DNA of 64,000 nt from contig JAPDPX010000008.1 in NCBI GenBank assembly GCA_034506255.1, forward strand, positions 1 to 64,000. The letters are read 5' to 3'. The notes below the pieces were generated by a model. It made no database searches and had not been told where the DNA came from. It saw only the letters and a list, made by a program, of their open reading frames with translations. This DNA is from a candidate division KSB1 bacterium. GTDB taxonomy: Bacteria > Zhuqueibacterota > Zhuqueibacteria > Zhuqueibacterales > Zhuqueibacteraceae. This document shows, one piece after another, positions 54,413 to 64,000 of the stretch; the stretch's first letter is position 1, and every line of letters begins with the position of its first letter. Both the position numbers and the translations under genes were made by a program.

Positions 54413-54511
54413 TGGCGGGAACGTGTGAGAATCGAACTCACCCTTCGACGCGCAGGCGCCGAAGCAACGGTTTTGAAGACCGCGGGGGCCACCAGGCACC
54501 CATCCATTCCC
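54413..54511 (-). tRNA. selC: tRNA-Sec (selenocysteine), anticodon UCA
   Basis: Minus strand, 96 nt plus an encoded CCA (54413-54415). Anticodon TCA at 54474-54476 in the loop CTTCAAA with a 5-bp stem. An extra-long variable arm (CTTCG/CGAAG outer stem with GCG/CGC inside), a six-pair D stem, T arm GTGAG-TTCGATT-CTCAC and an 8-nt acceptor (GGGAATGG with ACGTTCCC; one G-U wobble and a terminal G-A mismatch) are all hallmarks of bacterial selC. Reads UGA as selenocysteine with SelA, SelB and SelD, which are not in this window. Isolated between a terminator and a hydrolase gene. Confidence 0.93.
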
Positions 54512-54670
54512 GGAGACGTTTTTTGCCTCGTTCACCTCCCCCGCCGCGCCTCACAACCTTTCCCTCATGTTCATCTGCAGCCTCTCTCTCGCCTGAAGCG
54601 AACTTTGCCGGGTGTGCCGTGTTTGGCCAGCTCCTTCTTATTCAGAGAAAGCATCGTGCCACGGCCATTT

Positions 54671-55759
54671 TCATCCCCCGCCTGCCAGCAGCCGTGCCAG
54701 AAAGTTTTGTGTGCGCTCGGGGCAGCCCGGCAAACTGGCGGGATGATGCTGGCCGCCGGGGTAGAAGTGGAACTCAAAATCAGCGGCCGGCCGCGCCAGT
54801 CCTTGCAACACCTCGCGCAGGCGTTCCCCCTCACTCACCGGCACGATGGGATCGGCGGTGCCGTGATGCAACTGCAGAGGCGGCAGTCGGTGGGCAAAAT
54901 AAACCGGCGAGCGGCGCAGCAATTCGAGCCTGGCCTGCGCCAGCGTCAGGCTGCCGGCTTGCAGGGGTCGCAACAGTGTCTCGGTCAGATAATTCAGCCC
55001 GGGCAAATCCCTGGGATTGCCCAGCAATATTTCCTCCGTCACCTGCTGTACAAATGTGCCGAAAAAATCCGTGGGCCCGAAATACTCCACCACCAGCCGC
55101 AGTCGCGGATCGCGAACCGCCAGCAACATCGCCACGCATGCACCGCGGCTGACGCCCAACACGCCGAGGCGATTGGGATCGGCCGCAGGCGTGTTGGCCA
55201 GCGCGGCCTCCAGCAGGGCCAGGGCATCATCAACGTCGCGATCCCACGGACTGGGCGGCCCATCTGAAACAAATTCCTGCGAGTAAAAATCCAGCGTTTC
55301 GGAGCGAAACGAGGGCGCGACGTAGACAAAGCGGCCGGCGTTGGCGCCATTCATCACGGTGGCGATGTAAAGCACTTCCGGCACGCTGATGCCACTTTCC
55401 CCGCCGTGGGCATACAGCAAGACCGGCAGGCTGCGCTCGGCGGCGCCGCTGGGAGCGATGATCAGGCCGTAATGCCGCAGCCCATCCACCGTGTGTGAGA
55501 CGGCGCGCACCGTTGCCGTGGCCGCGCCCAGATAGGTGGTTGCCCGCGCCACTTCTGCAAAATTTTGTGCGGTGGGCTTGCGGCTGTCCCAATCGCGCTG
55601 GACGGCCTCGATCTCGCTCTGGCGTGGTGGTGCAAACAACGCGGTGAAATCGACTCCCGCTACTATCCGGCTGGACGCCGCGCTGGGCGCCCGGTCATTG
55701 CAGGAAACCAGCAGCAGGGCGCAGCCGGCAAGCAGAATGAAATGGTGCAGTCGTTTCAT
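54671..55759 (-). CDS. Alpha/beta-hydrolase lipoprotein (prolyl oligopeptidase-like)
   Basis: 362 aa from the ATG at 55759, which opens a lipoprotein signal (FILLAGCALLLVSC, lipobox LLVSC). Serine nucleophile in GVSRGA, Asp in HGTADPIVP and His in GGQHHPAS give a complete triad; HGGESG near residue 135 carries the oxyanion region. Fold is that of peptidase S9/dienelactone-type hydrolases; substrate may be an ester or peptide outside the cytoplasm. selC lies 159 nt downstream on the same strand. Confidence 0.85.
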   Translation of the reverse strand: MKRLHHFILLAGCALLLVSCNDRAPSAASSRIVAGVDFTALFAPPRQSEIEAVQRDWDSRKPTAQNFAEVARATTYLGAATATVRAVSHTVDGLRHYGLIIAPSGAAERSLPVLLYAHGGESGISVPEVLYIATVMNGANAGRFVYVAPSFRSETLDFYSQEFVSDGPPSPWDRDVDDALALLEAALANTPAADPNRLGVLGVSRGACVAMLLAVRDPRLRLVVEYFGPTDFFGTFVQQVTEEILLGNPRDLPGLNYLTETLLRPLQAGSLTLAQARLELLRRSPVYFAHRLPPLQLHHGTADPIVPVSEGERLREVLQGLARPAADFEFHFYPGGQHHPASLPGCPERTQNFLARLLAGGG

Positions 55760-55837
55760 TTTCGCATCTGGCCTCGCGGTGCCGGAAGATTTCGAAGGAA
55801 TGGTCATGTCCGGCTGGACACTCCGTGCGCTGAATGC

Positions 55838-55880
55838 AGCGCAGACCTCTTTCTGCATGCAGGCGGCAGCCTGCGCTGCG
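55838..55880. repeat. GCAGAC-type dispersed repeat
   Basis: GCGCAGACCTCTTTCTGC then AGGCGGCAGCCTGCGC; two inverted arms as in the copy at 28401. Confidence 0.55.
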
Positions 55881-56117
55881 GCGTTGGGCTGGCAAGCTGG
55901 TGTCGGACGATAAACAATGCGGCGACAAACTAAGCAAGCGACGGCATAATTGCAAGCGCTGCTTCAGCGGGCGCCAGCGCCGGATATTTTGGTTTGTATG
56001 CCGATCGGTGTGCGTGAACCGCAACGCGACACGCCGCCACAATCAAATTTTTCGGACGGTGAACGATGCCGCCTCATGCTGATTTTTTTTTATCAGCAGT
56101 CATTTGCCATGCCGCGT

Positions 56118-56172
56118 GATGAAAATGAACTTTCATAGTTGTGCCCTCAGGCGCCGACCCTGAAGGGTCTAC
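56118..56172. repeat. Intergenic repeat type R2, copy 2
   Basis: Second copy of 46063-46120, with the GACCCTGAAGGGTC palindrome intact. Confidence 0.7.
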
Positions 56173-56223
56173 GACAAAAGCATTTTCTTGATCATTTGCC
56201 CTGTGCATCTGCACAGCCATCAC

Positions 56224-56268
56224 GATGAAAATGTGGCGCAGACATCTTGTCTGCAGGCAGGCTGGAAG
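56224..56268. repeat. GCAGAC-type dispersed repeat
   Basis: GATGAAAATGTGGCGCAGAC then TTGTCTGC and AGGCTGGAAGCC; closest to the copy at 28401. Confidence 0.65.
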
Positions 56269-56659
56269 CCCAATGCTGCCAACTTTTTCGAAGCGATAAA
56301 AATCCAAAAGCCAGAACACGCAAGGACGGAAAGTCGCCGGAGTTTCGCAAAGGATCACCTTTCCGCCACGGTTAGACCGAGGCCCTCTCTTGCTTGTGAT
56401 TCTGCGGATGCTCTCTGCTGGAAAGCCACGGCCCCAAGCCGCGGCAAACCCAAAAGGGGACGGAACTGTCACCGCGAAGATTTTTGAACCATGCAACGCA
56501 CCAAGAACACGAGGGGAAACCCGGTGGTGTGTGTGATTTCTGTGGTACGGAGGCTTGTTGTTGGGCAATTACTGCAGAAAAACTCCTGGCGTGAATTTTT
56601 TTGTTTTGTTTGAAAAGTTAGTGCCTGAGTTTTGCATCCAAATTGCTCCCTCCGCGAGC

Positions 56660-56834
56660 AACGCCGCTTTGATCGCGACGCCTAACCACCCAAGGGGTGG
56701 TGCATAAAAAATTTTGCAGGCAAACGTGCGGTCAACTCCGGTGGGAGTGAACTGTTTTTAGTAAAGCTGCATATCGCATCTCCAAAAACTTCGTCAGGAG
56801 TGACCTGCCCGGCTCTCCTCAAAAAAAACGCGCC
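56660..56834. repeat. Intergenic repeat type R1, copy 2
   Basis: Second copy of 45859-46024, same orientation. Confidence 0.75.
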
Positions 56835-56910
56835 AGAATTCTACAGGCCACTCCTGACGGAGTTTAAAAACGCGCAAGCTTCGAATGTCTACAAACAGTT
56901 CACTCCTGAC

Positions 56911-56968
56911 GGAGTTTTGTGAACAAGCCATTTCTTCCGGGCAACAGCAAGCCAACATGCAAAATTCA
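56911..56968. repeat. Partial R3 repeat, copy 3
   Basis: Right end of R3 only: TTTTGTGAACAAGCCATTTC, then GGGCAACAGCAAGCCA and CATGCAAAATTC. The ACTCCTGACGGAGTTT palindrome precedes it twice (near 56852-56915). Confidence 0.65.
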
Positions 56969-57524
56969 GTTAGTGACATTGAGCTGAAAGGCTGCGTTAC
57001 GCACATTTTGTGATAATTTGCACGAACTCCAAAGCGTCGTGCACTGCCCGTGAGAGAGGGCGGCATCGTCGCACGCTGCACTATTGGCGTTTGCCGCGTG
57101 TTTGACAGTTCCACTTGACGTCAGTTGGTTGTGACATTTGTCGCTGCGAATCACGGCACAGGTTCAGCGATTTTGGGCCTGGTCCGTTTGCCTGTCACAG
57201 GGCTGCGGCATTTTGCCGTGGTCATGGCAACGGTCGTGAAATGGCTTGGCCGGGGCAAGTGTGAGTGCGAAAAATGAGATAACGCGAGGGCGGTCATGCC
57301 TGCGGCGCCTGGTATGCCGTTTGAATGAATGTCTCAGTGTAAAACAACCAGTCCAAAATCTTCAGGGGAGGTGATGCCAGCGTAATCAAACAAAATGTGA
57401 ATCAGCAACCGTCGCCAACACCGCCCGGGCACTTTGTCCTTGTCCGGACAAACCCGGCGTGCGGGTGCCGCCCCCCGCCAGTCAGAGTCAAGAAGGGATC
57501 TCTCACTCATCAACGGATGGAATC

Positions 57525-57905
57525 ATGAAACACGGGAAAGAGGGTCGTTTTACCAGTGGCATGGTATGGCTCATGAGCGGCTTGTTGGTGGCAGGCACCA
57601 GCCTGTCGCCGGGGTACGGCCAGCAGCCCGCGACAGCAAAAAAGAACCGGCCGGCTCCTGCCGCCTGCAGCCTCGCCACGGCGTCATGCCCGCCGGAGGC
57701 GCGCATCCCGTCGCTCGCGCAGGCCTCGCGCGAGCAATTGCTGGCCAGATTGCGGCAGGCGCAACGCGAGCTGGCGGCGCTGCGGGCGCAGCGCGACCAC
57801 TTGCTCAAAGCGCTGCAACATCTCGAGCAGCGCATGCTCACCCGTTCGCAACGTTCCAGCCGGCGCCCGCTGTTTTCGGAGAAGCGCATCCGGCCGAGCG
57901 CCTGA
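57525..57905 (+). CDS. Small exported coiled-coil protein
   Basis: 126 aa from the ATG at 57525. A hydrophobic N-terminal stretch (MVWLMSGLLVAGTSL) with a plausible cleavage after GYGQ suggests a signal peptide; residues about 65-110 (REQLLARLRQAQRELAALRAQRDHLLKALQHLEQRML) form a coiled coil; the tail is Arg/Ser-rich. No family recognised. An overlapping longer frame from 57434 is rejected as compositionally biased. Gene status moderately sure. Confidence 0.5.
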   Translation: MKHGKEGRFTSGMVWLMSGLLVAGTSLSPGYGQQPATAKKNRPAPAACSLATASCPPEARIPSLAQASREQLLARLRQAQRELAALRAQRDHLLKALQHLEQRMLTRSQRSSRRPLFSEKRIRPSA

Positions 57906-58161
57906 GCGGCAAGTGCCGGTGTCTGGTTGTGCAAGCCGGCCGCCTTTCTTGACTTTGCAGGGAAGCAAAGCGCTTGACCGCACCGGAGCTGGTTGCAGGG
58001 AAGCCCGCCGGCTCCGGTGCCAGGTTGTTTCGTCCCCCCATCACCCGCCCCGCGAAAAATCCCTTGCCTTTCAACCGCTTTTTGCGCATTATCTTCGCGT
58101 TTTGTTCCAACTGCGGCAGTCCAACGCGCTGAGCTTGCGGCACTGCGAAAGAAGGTGGTTG

Positions 58162-58773
58162 ATGATCGACACGCCTGACGGGAGCGACAATCTCACCCCG
58201 AAAAAGAAGAAAAAAGAGAAGACCCGTGATCGCCTGAAGGCCAAGAACGCTGATCGCGCGATGGACAACCTGTTCCGCATCGTGCTCAACACCCACCTGC
58301 AATTGAGCGCCATGGCGGACAACAAGGCCAACATGCTGATCACCGTGAGCGCGTTGATCCTTTCCCTGTCGCTGGTGAATTTCAACGATCCCACTCTGCA
58401 GCCGGCCATTATCAGCATGGGGTTGACCTGCGTGGCCACCATTCTGCTGGCGGTCTATGCCACGCTGCCCAACCTGCCCCCGCGTCTACCCAGGCCGGAC
58501 CCGCAAAGCCCAGGGTTCAACATCATTTTCTTCGGCTATTTCAGCCAGTTGGAATATCCGGTGTTTGCGCAGGAGATGCAAAAAGTGATCAATGACCGCA
58601 GCCGTGTCTATGACTCCCTGGCGCGTGATCTCTACAACCTCGGCAAGGTGCTGGGCGATCGCAAATATCGCTTCATTCGCATGAGTTATCTGGTGTTCAT
58701 GACCGGCCTGGTGATCAGCTTTGTGATCCTGCTGACCAGCCTGGCCATCACCGCCTCAGTTCCGGTCGAGTGA
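58162..58773 (+). CDS. DUF5706 / Pycsar-effector-type transmembrane protein
   Basis: 203 aa from the ATG at 58162 (AAGG upstream). A Lys-rich start is followed by the family's signature FRIVLNTHLQLSAMADNKANMLITVSALIL, a second helix pair (IISMGLTCVATILLAVYATL) and the FFGYFSQLEYPVFAQEMQ ... YDSLARDLYNLGKVLGDRKYRFIRMSYLVFMTGL end. This is the DUF5706 (PycTM, Pfam PF18967 as I recall) family: membrane effectors that in Pycsar phage defence respond to cyclic pyrimidine nucleotides. Many relatives carry an HD domain, absent here. No cyclase is adjacent; the nearest is in the fusion protein ending at 53547. Inner membrane; role inferred. Confidence 0.8.
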   Translation: MIDTPDGSDNLTPKKKKKEKTRDRLKAKNADRAMDNLFRIVLNTHLQLSAMADNKANMLITVSALILSLSLVNFNDPTLQPAIISMGLTCVATILLAVYATLPNLPPRLPRPDPQSPGFNIIFFGYFSQLEYPVFAQEMQKVINDRSRVYDSLARDLYNLGKVLGDRKYRFIRMSYLVFMTGLVISFVILLTSLAITASVPVE

Positions 58774-58820
58774 AGGGCGGGGCCGCCATGCAACAGCCAA
58801 GCCAGCACGAGGCGTGCTGA

Positions 58821-59168
58821 ATGGATCAACTCATTTGCCATTTGATAGGGGATTATGTGCTGCAAACCGATTGGATGGCGCGCACCAAGCTCTCGAGTCT
58901 CACGGCCGCCATTGTGCACGCACTGGTTTATTCCCTGCCCTTCACCCTCATCACCGGCTTCAGTTGGGCGCTGCTCGTCATCTTCGTCACCCACGTCGTG
59001 ATCGACCGCTACCGGCTCGCGGCCTACATCACGCGCTTCAAACAGTGGTCGTGGCGCGGGGCCACCCCCCAGCCTCCGCCGCCGGAGATCAGTACGATTT
59101 TGCTCATCGTCATCGACAATACCGTCCATCTCACCATCAATTATCTATCCATCAAATACTTGGGCTGA
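58821..59168 (+). CDS. DUF3307-family membrane protein
   Basis: 115 aa; ATG with GAGG upstream. Starts with the DUF3307 signature (CHLIGDYVLQTDWMARTKLSS) and has two or three hydrophobic segments (IVHALVYSLPFTLITGFSWALLVIFVTHVVID). Family function unknown; also found in some phages. 47 nt after the DUF5706 gene and 4 nt before malQ, so likely one operon. Confidence 0.75.
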   Translation: MDQLICHLIGDYVLQTDWMARTKLSSLTAAIVHALVYSLPFTLITGFSWALLVIFVTHVVIDRYRLAAYITRFKQWSWRGATPQPPPPEISTILLIVIDNTVHLTINYLSIKYLG

Positions 59169-59172
59169 CCAC

Positions 59173-60687
<1,515 letters not shown>

Positions 60688-60744
60688 AGGCCGCGCCCAT
60701 TTGCCGGCAGGATCATCCGCGGGAGACGGCTCGAAGCGGAACGC

Positions 60745-60787
60745 AGAAACAAAAAAGCCGGCGTGGTCCCGCCGCCACACCGGCTTT
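60745..60787 (-). terminator. Terminator between convergent malQ and the cohesin-like gene
   Basis: Stem 60754-60766 with 60775-60787 (one mismatch each side), followed on the minus strand by TTTTTTGTTTC. Main use is for the minus-strand gene; it may also stop malQ readthrough. Confidence 0.65.
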
Positions 60788-60857
60788 GCGCATCCATGAT
60801 GGATGAGAAGTGGAAATCCCGTCTTTATTGCATCACAGCAGCAGGGAATTCACCGCG

Positions 60858-61748
60858 CTAGCGCACGAGAAACTCACCCTCCACGCTCAACACTTCCAGA
60901 CCGCGATTGTTGGAATCGCGCACCACGAAGTCGGACAGCCACACGCGATAGCGCGTGCCGGGGGGGACGCCGGCCTCGACCTGAAAATCGACATCGAACA
61001 AATGCCGCGGTTCCAGCAGCGGTGGCAGGCTGCGGCCGCTGTCATCGAACAGCACGACCCGCAGCGCCGGTGAGCCGGCGCTGGTGATGAGGTTGCTGTC
61101 GAGGTTTTGCAGCGGTAGAGTGCCGTCTTTCACCAAACCGCGCGGCTGCAGACCAAAGCTCTCGGAATTGCCGCGGATGTGGGCATGGAGGTCGAGTTGC
61201 AGGCCGCGCAGGGTGTCGGCGCTGATCAGGTAAATTGGCACCTGGTTGCGGCTGGAGCCGGCAGCGCCCGCGCCACGGCCGGCAATCATCACCACGCGGC
61301 GGCCGGCAACCGGCACGGGATACAGCGTCACAGTCACCTGCTGTTCGACGCCGGCGGTGATGCGCACACCGGCCTGCACGCCGCGGTATTCCAGCAGGCT
61401 CTCCACCTCCGCCTGATCCGACCAGGCTTCCACCACCAGGCGCCGCTCTTCGCCGGGCGTCACTTCCAGCACGGCACTGAAAATCGAATCGCCCGGTGCC
61501 ACGCGGGCGGTGGCGTGCGCCAGCGTGTCAGCGGCGAACAAAACATAAATCTCGATGCGGTTGATTGGCTGCACGGCCGGCGGTTTCATCCAGCCACCGG
61601 CCGACTCACCCGGGTGCAGCGTGCCCCGCCGGAACTCGAGCTGCAGCGCGAGGGTGGCGGGAGCGGAGGCTGTGGGCGGCAGCGCAGTGCAGGCGGAGAG
61701 CGTCAGTGCCGCTGCGGCAGCGCCAAGAATGTGGTGCGTGATTTTCAT
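60858..61748 (-). CDS. Lipoprotein with cohesin-like domain
   Basis: 296 aa. Lipoprotein signal with LTLSAC lipobox. Residues about 30-150 form a beta-rich first domain (IEIYVLFAADTLAHATARV). Residues about 165-296 (NQVPIYLISADTLRGLQLDLHA ... GVPPGTRYRVWLSDFVVRDSNN) look like a cohesin-type domain. The upstream gene on the same strand encodes a protein with a dockerin, the usual partner, so a surface complex is plausible. No clear ribosome-binding site for the ATG. Confidence 0.65.
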   Translation of the reverse strand: MKITHHILGAAAAALTLSACTALPPTASAPATLALQLEFRRGTLHPGESAGGWMKPPAVQPINRIEIYVLFAADTLAHATARVAPGDSIFSAVLEVTPGEERRLVVEAWSDQAEVESLLEYRGVQAGVRITAGVEQQVTVTLYPVPVAGRRVVMIAGRGAGAAGSSRNQVPIYLISADTLRGLQLDLHAHIRGNSESFGLQPRGLVKDGTLPLQNLDSNLITSAGSPALRVVLFDDSGRSLPPLLEPRHLFDVDFQVEAGVPPGTRYRVWLSDFVVRDSNNRGLEVLSVEGEFLVR

Positions 61749-61773
61749 TTTACCCGAAGGTTGCGTCCTTTCC

Positions 61774-64000
61774 CTACTGCACGATAAAGCGCGTCAGCCT
61801 GCGCTCGGCGCCCGCGATCAACTCCAAAAAGTAGGCGCCGCTGGCGACGGTTTGGCCTTTGGTGTTGCGGCCCTCCCAGCGCAGGGAATAGCGGCCGGCT
61901 GCTTGCACGCCGGGCGTGAAGCGCCATACTTCCTGGCCGAGCAGATTGTAGATTTTGGCTTCGACCCGCGCGGCCGCGGGCAGGTCATAGCGCCAGTGCA
62001 GGGCCTGATGCCGGCCGGGTTGCCAGGGATTGGGATAGCCCGCCATCAGGGTGAACACTTTGGGCAACTCCGTGGGCAACTCCGTGCTGCCGCCGCTCAG
62101 GCGCGCCTCGAGCGCAAGCATCTCGCCGCTCACACTCAAGCCGCGGGCGGCAAGCAAAGATTCCACCGTCAGTGCCACGGGCAGATCGATCACCGCTTCG
62201 CCCGGTTCGGCCGTGGCCCGGTTGAGCACCGGCATCACCAGCAGGCTCAATTCCTCGTTGTCAAAGCGCCAGCGCACCTCCCAGGCGCCGGAGCGCACGC
62301 TGCGGCTGCCCGGCACGTGGCCGCCGCCCGCCAGTTTGCAACGGGCCTGCCAGGCACGCAAAAGCTGCGGCGAATGCCAGCGCAGGCGGGTCTGCGTCGC
62401 AGACACCGGCTCGGCTTGCAATTCGAATTTGCCGCTGCGGCCCATCGCACCGCCGGTTTCATTCAGAAGAAGGTCGACAATGGCGATGAGATCGGCGACA
62501 TCGAGATGTTCATCGACCACGGCATTGGCCGCCCAGCAGCTTTTGTCGATCACGCTGGTGCGGCGCTGCAGGATGACATCGACGAGATAGAAGAGATCGC
62601 GCAAATCCACCAGGCTGTCGAGATTGGCGTCGCCGCGGCGCGGCACCCATTCCTGCAGCCGTACGCGATTGTTGCCGGCGTTGCCATCGGCCGAATCTGA
62701 TCCCGCCTCGAACAGAAGCTCATTGTTGCCCTCCGGCAACGACAGAGGGGCAAACGCAACGTTGAAATTCGCGCCCAACTCCAGCCCAGGGACATTGACC
62801 GTCTGGCGCAGCGCGCCGTTGAGCAGCAGGCGGGCGGTGGTGGGTGTGGAGGTGCCGGGGCCGGCATTGGTCACCGTAAACGCCGTGCGGAAATTGTAGT
62901 CCGCCGCCCGGCAGTCTTCCAAAACGGCGCCGGCCACCTCTGCCTGGAGATCAGGATAGCGCTGCACCGCCAGGGTGACACCGATGGGCAGATCGCCGGC
63001 GGTGGAAGCAATGCGAATGACGGCATTGTAAGTGCCTGGCATCAGGCCGGTCAAATTCACGGCAACAGTCAGCGTATCCAACTCGGTGCGGGTATCGCCG
63101 GCCGTAGGGGATACCTGCAGCCAGCTTTGATCCACCGTCGCGAACCAGTTCAACGAGCTGCCACCCGCATTGCGGATGATCAAGCGCTGCGGCGCAGGAT
63201 TGGGACCGAGCGGCAGGGCGGTGAAGGACAGGCTCGGGGGATCAACCGCGAGCACCGGCGGCTGTGGATTGACCAAAAAGCTGATGCTCACCACTTGCGT
63301 GCCGCCGTTGGATTCGATGCTGAAGAAACCGGAGTAACTGCCGGCGCGCACGGTCGAGATGCTCGCCGCCACCCAGACGGTATCTACCTCGCTGCTGGTG
63401 GTGCCGGAGGCCGGCCAGACCGACAGCCAGACAAAGTTTTCGCTCACGCTCCAGTTCAACGTGCCGCCGCCGGTGTTGCTGATCAGCACCGGCTGCGCCG
63501 GCGGGTTCACCAAACCCTCGGTGGCAGTGAAGTTCAAATTGGTGGGGATGACGCGCAGGGCCGCTGGCAGCGGGCTGACCTCCAGTGTGATCGTGACCAC
63601 GGCCTCCCCGCCATTGGAGCTGATCATCAGGCTGCCCTCGTAGCTGCCGGCGCCGAGGTTGGCAGTCGTCACGCGCACGGCCACTTGATCGGTCTGCTGC
63701 GTGGTCGAACCGCTGTCGGGAAACACTGTGATCCAGGGCCGGTTGCTCCGCACCTGCCAGCGCAGCACGCTGTTGCCGGTATTGCTGATGGTCAGATTCT
63801 GCGCCGGCGGATCGGGGCTGCCCTGCGTGGCGGCAAAACGCAACACCGCCGGTTCGAGCGCGAGCCGGGGCTCTGCCGGCCGGATGATGAGCGTCACCAG
63901 CACGGTGGCGGTGCCGCCATTGGAGGTGAGGGTGAGGGCGCCGAGATGTGTGCCGGCAGCCAGTCCCGCCACATTCACACTCACCGCCACTTGTTCGGTT
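61774..64000 (-). CDS. BACON-repeat secreted protein with dockerin and T9SS sorting domain (partial)
   Basis: Runs off the right edge; the frame is open to base 64000, so at least 741 residues are visible and the N-terminus is missing. Four to five BACON-type Ig-like repeats (PAQNLTISNTGNSVLRWQV, SSNGGEAVVTITLEV and similar), then a CARDB-like domain (about 330-430 of the visible part), a type I dockerin with two Ca-binding repeats (RGDANLDSLVDLRDLFYLVDVIL ... DVADLIAIVDLLL) and a C-terminal sorting domain (GYPNPWQPGRHQALHW ... GAYFLELIAG). Exported by T9SS; may bind carbohydrate and the cohesin-like lipoprotein next door. Confidence 0.85.
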   Translation of the reverse strand, partial: TEQVAVSVNVAGLAAGTHLGALTLTSNGGTATVLVTLIIRPAEPRLALEPAVLRFAATQGSPDPPAQNLTISNTGNSVLRWQVRSNRPWITVFPDSGSTTQQTDQVAVRVTTANLGAGSYEGSLMISSNGGEAVVTITLEVSPLPAALRVIPTNLNFTATEGLVNPPAQPVLISNTGGGTLNWSVSENFVWLSVWPASGTTSSEVDTVWVAASISTVRAGSYSGFFSIESNGGTQVVSISFLVNPQPPVLAVDPPSLSFTALPLGPNPAPQRLIIRNAGGSSLNWFATVDQSWLQVSPTAGDTRTELDTLTVAVNLTGLMPGTYNAVIRIASTAGDLPIGVTLAVQRYPDLQAEVAGAVLEDCRAADYNFRTAFTVTNAGPGTSTPTTARLLLNGALRQTVNVPGLELGANFNVAFAPLSLPEGNNELLFEAGSDSADGNAGNNRVRLQEWVPRRGDANLDSLVDLRDLFYLVDVILQRRTSVIDKSCWAANAVVDEHLDVADLIAIVDLLLNETGGAMGRSGKFELQAEPVSATQTRLRWHSPQLLRAWQARCKLAGGGHVPGSRSVRSGAWEVRWRFDNEELSLLVMPVLNRATAEPGEAVIDLPVALTVESLLAARGLSVSGEMLALEARLSGGSTELPTELPKVFTLMAGYPNPWQPGRHQALHWRYDLPAAARVEAKIYNLLGQEVWRFTPGVQAAGRYSLRWEGRNTKGQTVASGAYFLELIAGAERRLTRFIVQ

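Larger units (their letters stand above)
55760..57524. other. Long repeat-rich intergenic region
   Basis: Nearly 1.8 kb with no supported gene. It contains two GCAGAC-type repeats, R2 copy 2, R1 copy 2 and a third copy of the R3 end. The remainder (57000-57500) shows nothing identifiable. Confidence 0.6.

Noticed and set aside
57434..57952. Frame overlapping the small coiled-coil protein
   Set aside because: Lacks a signal peptide or coiled coil and is dominated by Arg/Ala/Gly; the 57525 frame is better supported.
51466..58773. A complete Pycsar operon
   Set aside because: The cyclase-containing protein and the DUF5706 protein are separated by selC, a hydrolase and nearly 2 kb of repeats, so a single operon is not supported; kept only as a possible functional link.

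Overview
The window looks like a high-GC chromosomal segment from a bacterium of the FCB superphylum, possibly a KSB1- or Calditrichota-like lineage. This is inferred from secreted proteins ending in type IX secretion (T9SS) sorting domains, a PorV-like protein, two TonB-dependent receptors with carboxypeptidase-regulatory N-domains, a DUF2723 membrane protein, BACON repeats and a dockerin. No ribosomal RNA or protein marker is present, so the phylum is not proven.

Layout. 0-8 kb (minus): two T9SS-type secreted proteins and a pair of related CsgG/FlgO-like envelope proteins. 8-14 kb: a DtxR-type regulator, phosphofructokinase, an acyl/malonyl-CoA synthetase and UDP-glucose dehydrogenase. 13.7-21.8 kb (minus): a long operon with a Mug-type DNA glycosylase, LspA, a small membrane protein, endonuclease III, a LiaF-like protein, PolX, DUF2723 and an inositol-phosphatase-like protein. 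22-28 kb: a probable selenoprotein, a TIGR01777 epimerase, a small membrane protein, a VOC protein, a short Rho and TRAP transporter subunits. 28.5-44.4 kb (minus): a block of outer-membrane and exported proteins. 44.7-53.5 kb: an MBL hydrolase, acetyl-CoA synthetase, lysine 2,3-aminomutase and an unusual cyclase-oxidoreductase fusion. 54-64 kb: a Rho_N-domain protein, tRNA-Sec (selC), a lipoprotein hydrolase, a DUF5706 (Pycsar-effector-type) protein, DUF3307, MalQ, a cohesin-like lipoprotein and a BACON/dockerin protein cut by the window edge.

Most notable: (1) at 22175-22525 a thioredoxin-fold ArsC-like gene has an in-frame TGA exactly where the first Cys of a CxxC motif belongs, followed by a bacterial SECIS-like hairpin, and the same window carries a clear selC tRNA (54413-54511), so the gene most likely encodes a selenoprotein. 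(2) A single ORF at 51466-53547 joins a cyclic-nucleotide-binding domain, a class III nucleotide cyclase and a Gfo/Idh/MocA oxidoreductase; a Pycsar-effector-type membrane protein lies about 4.6 kb downstream. (3) Long intergenic stretches share mosaic dispersed repeats of up to about 180 nt.

Start codons were often moved inward from the longest ORF to a codon with a ribosome-binding site or signal peptide. All functional calls rest on motif recognition by eye; no database search was run.
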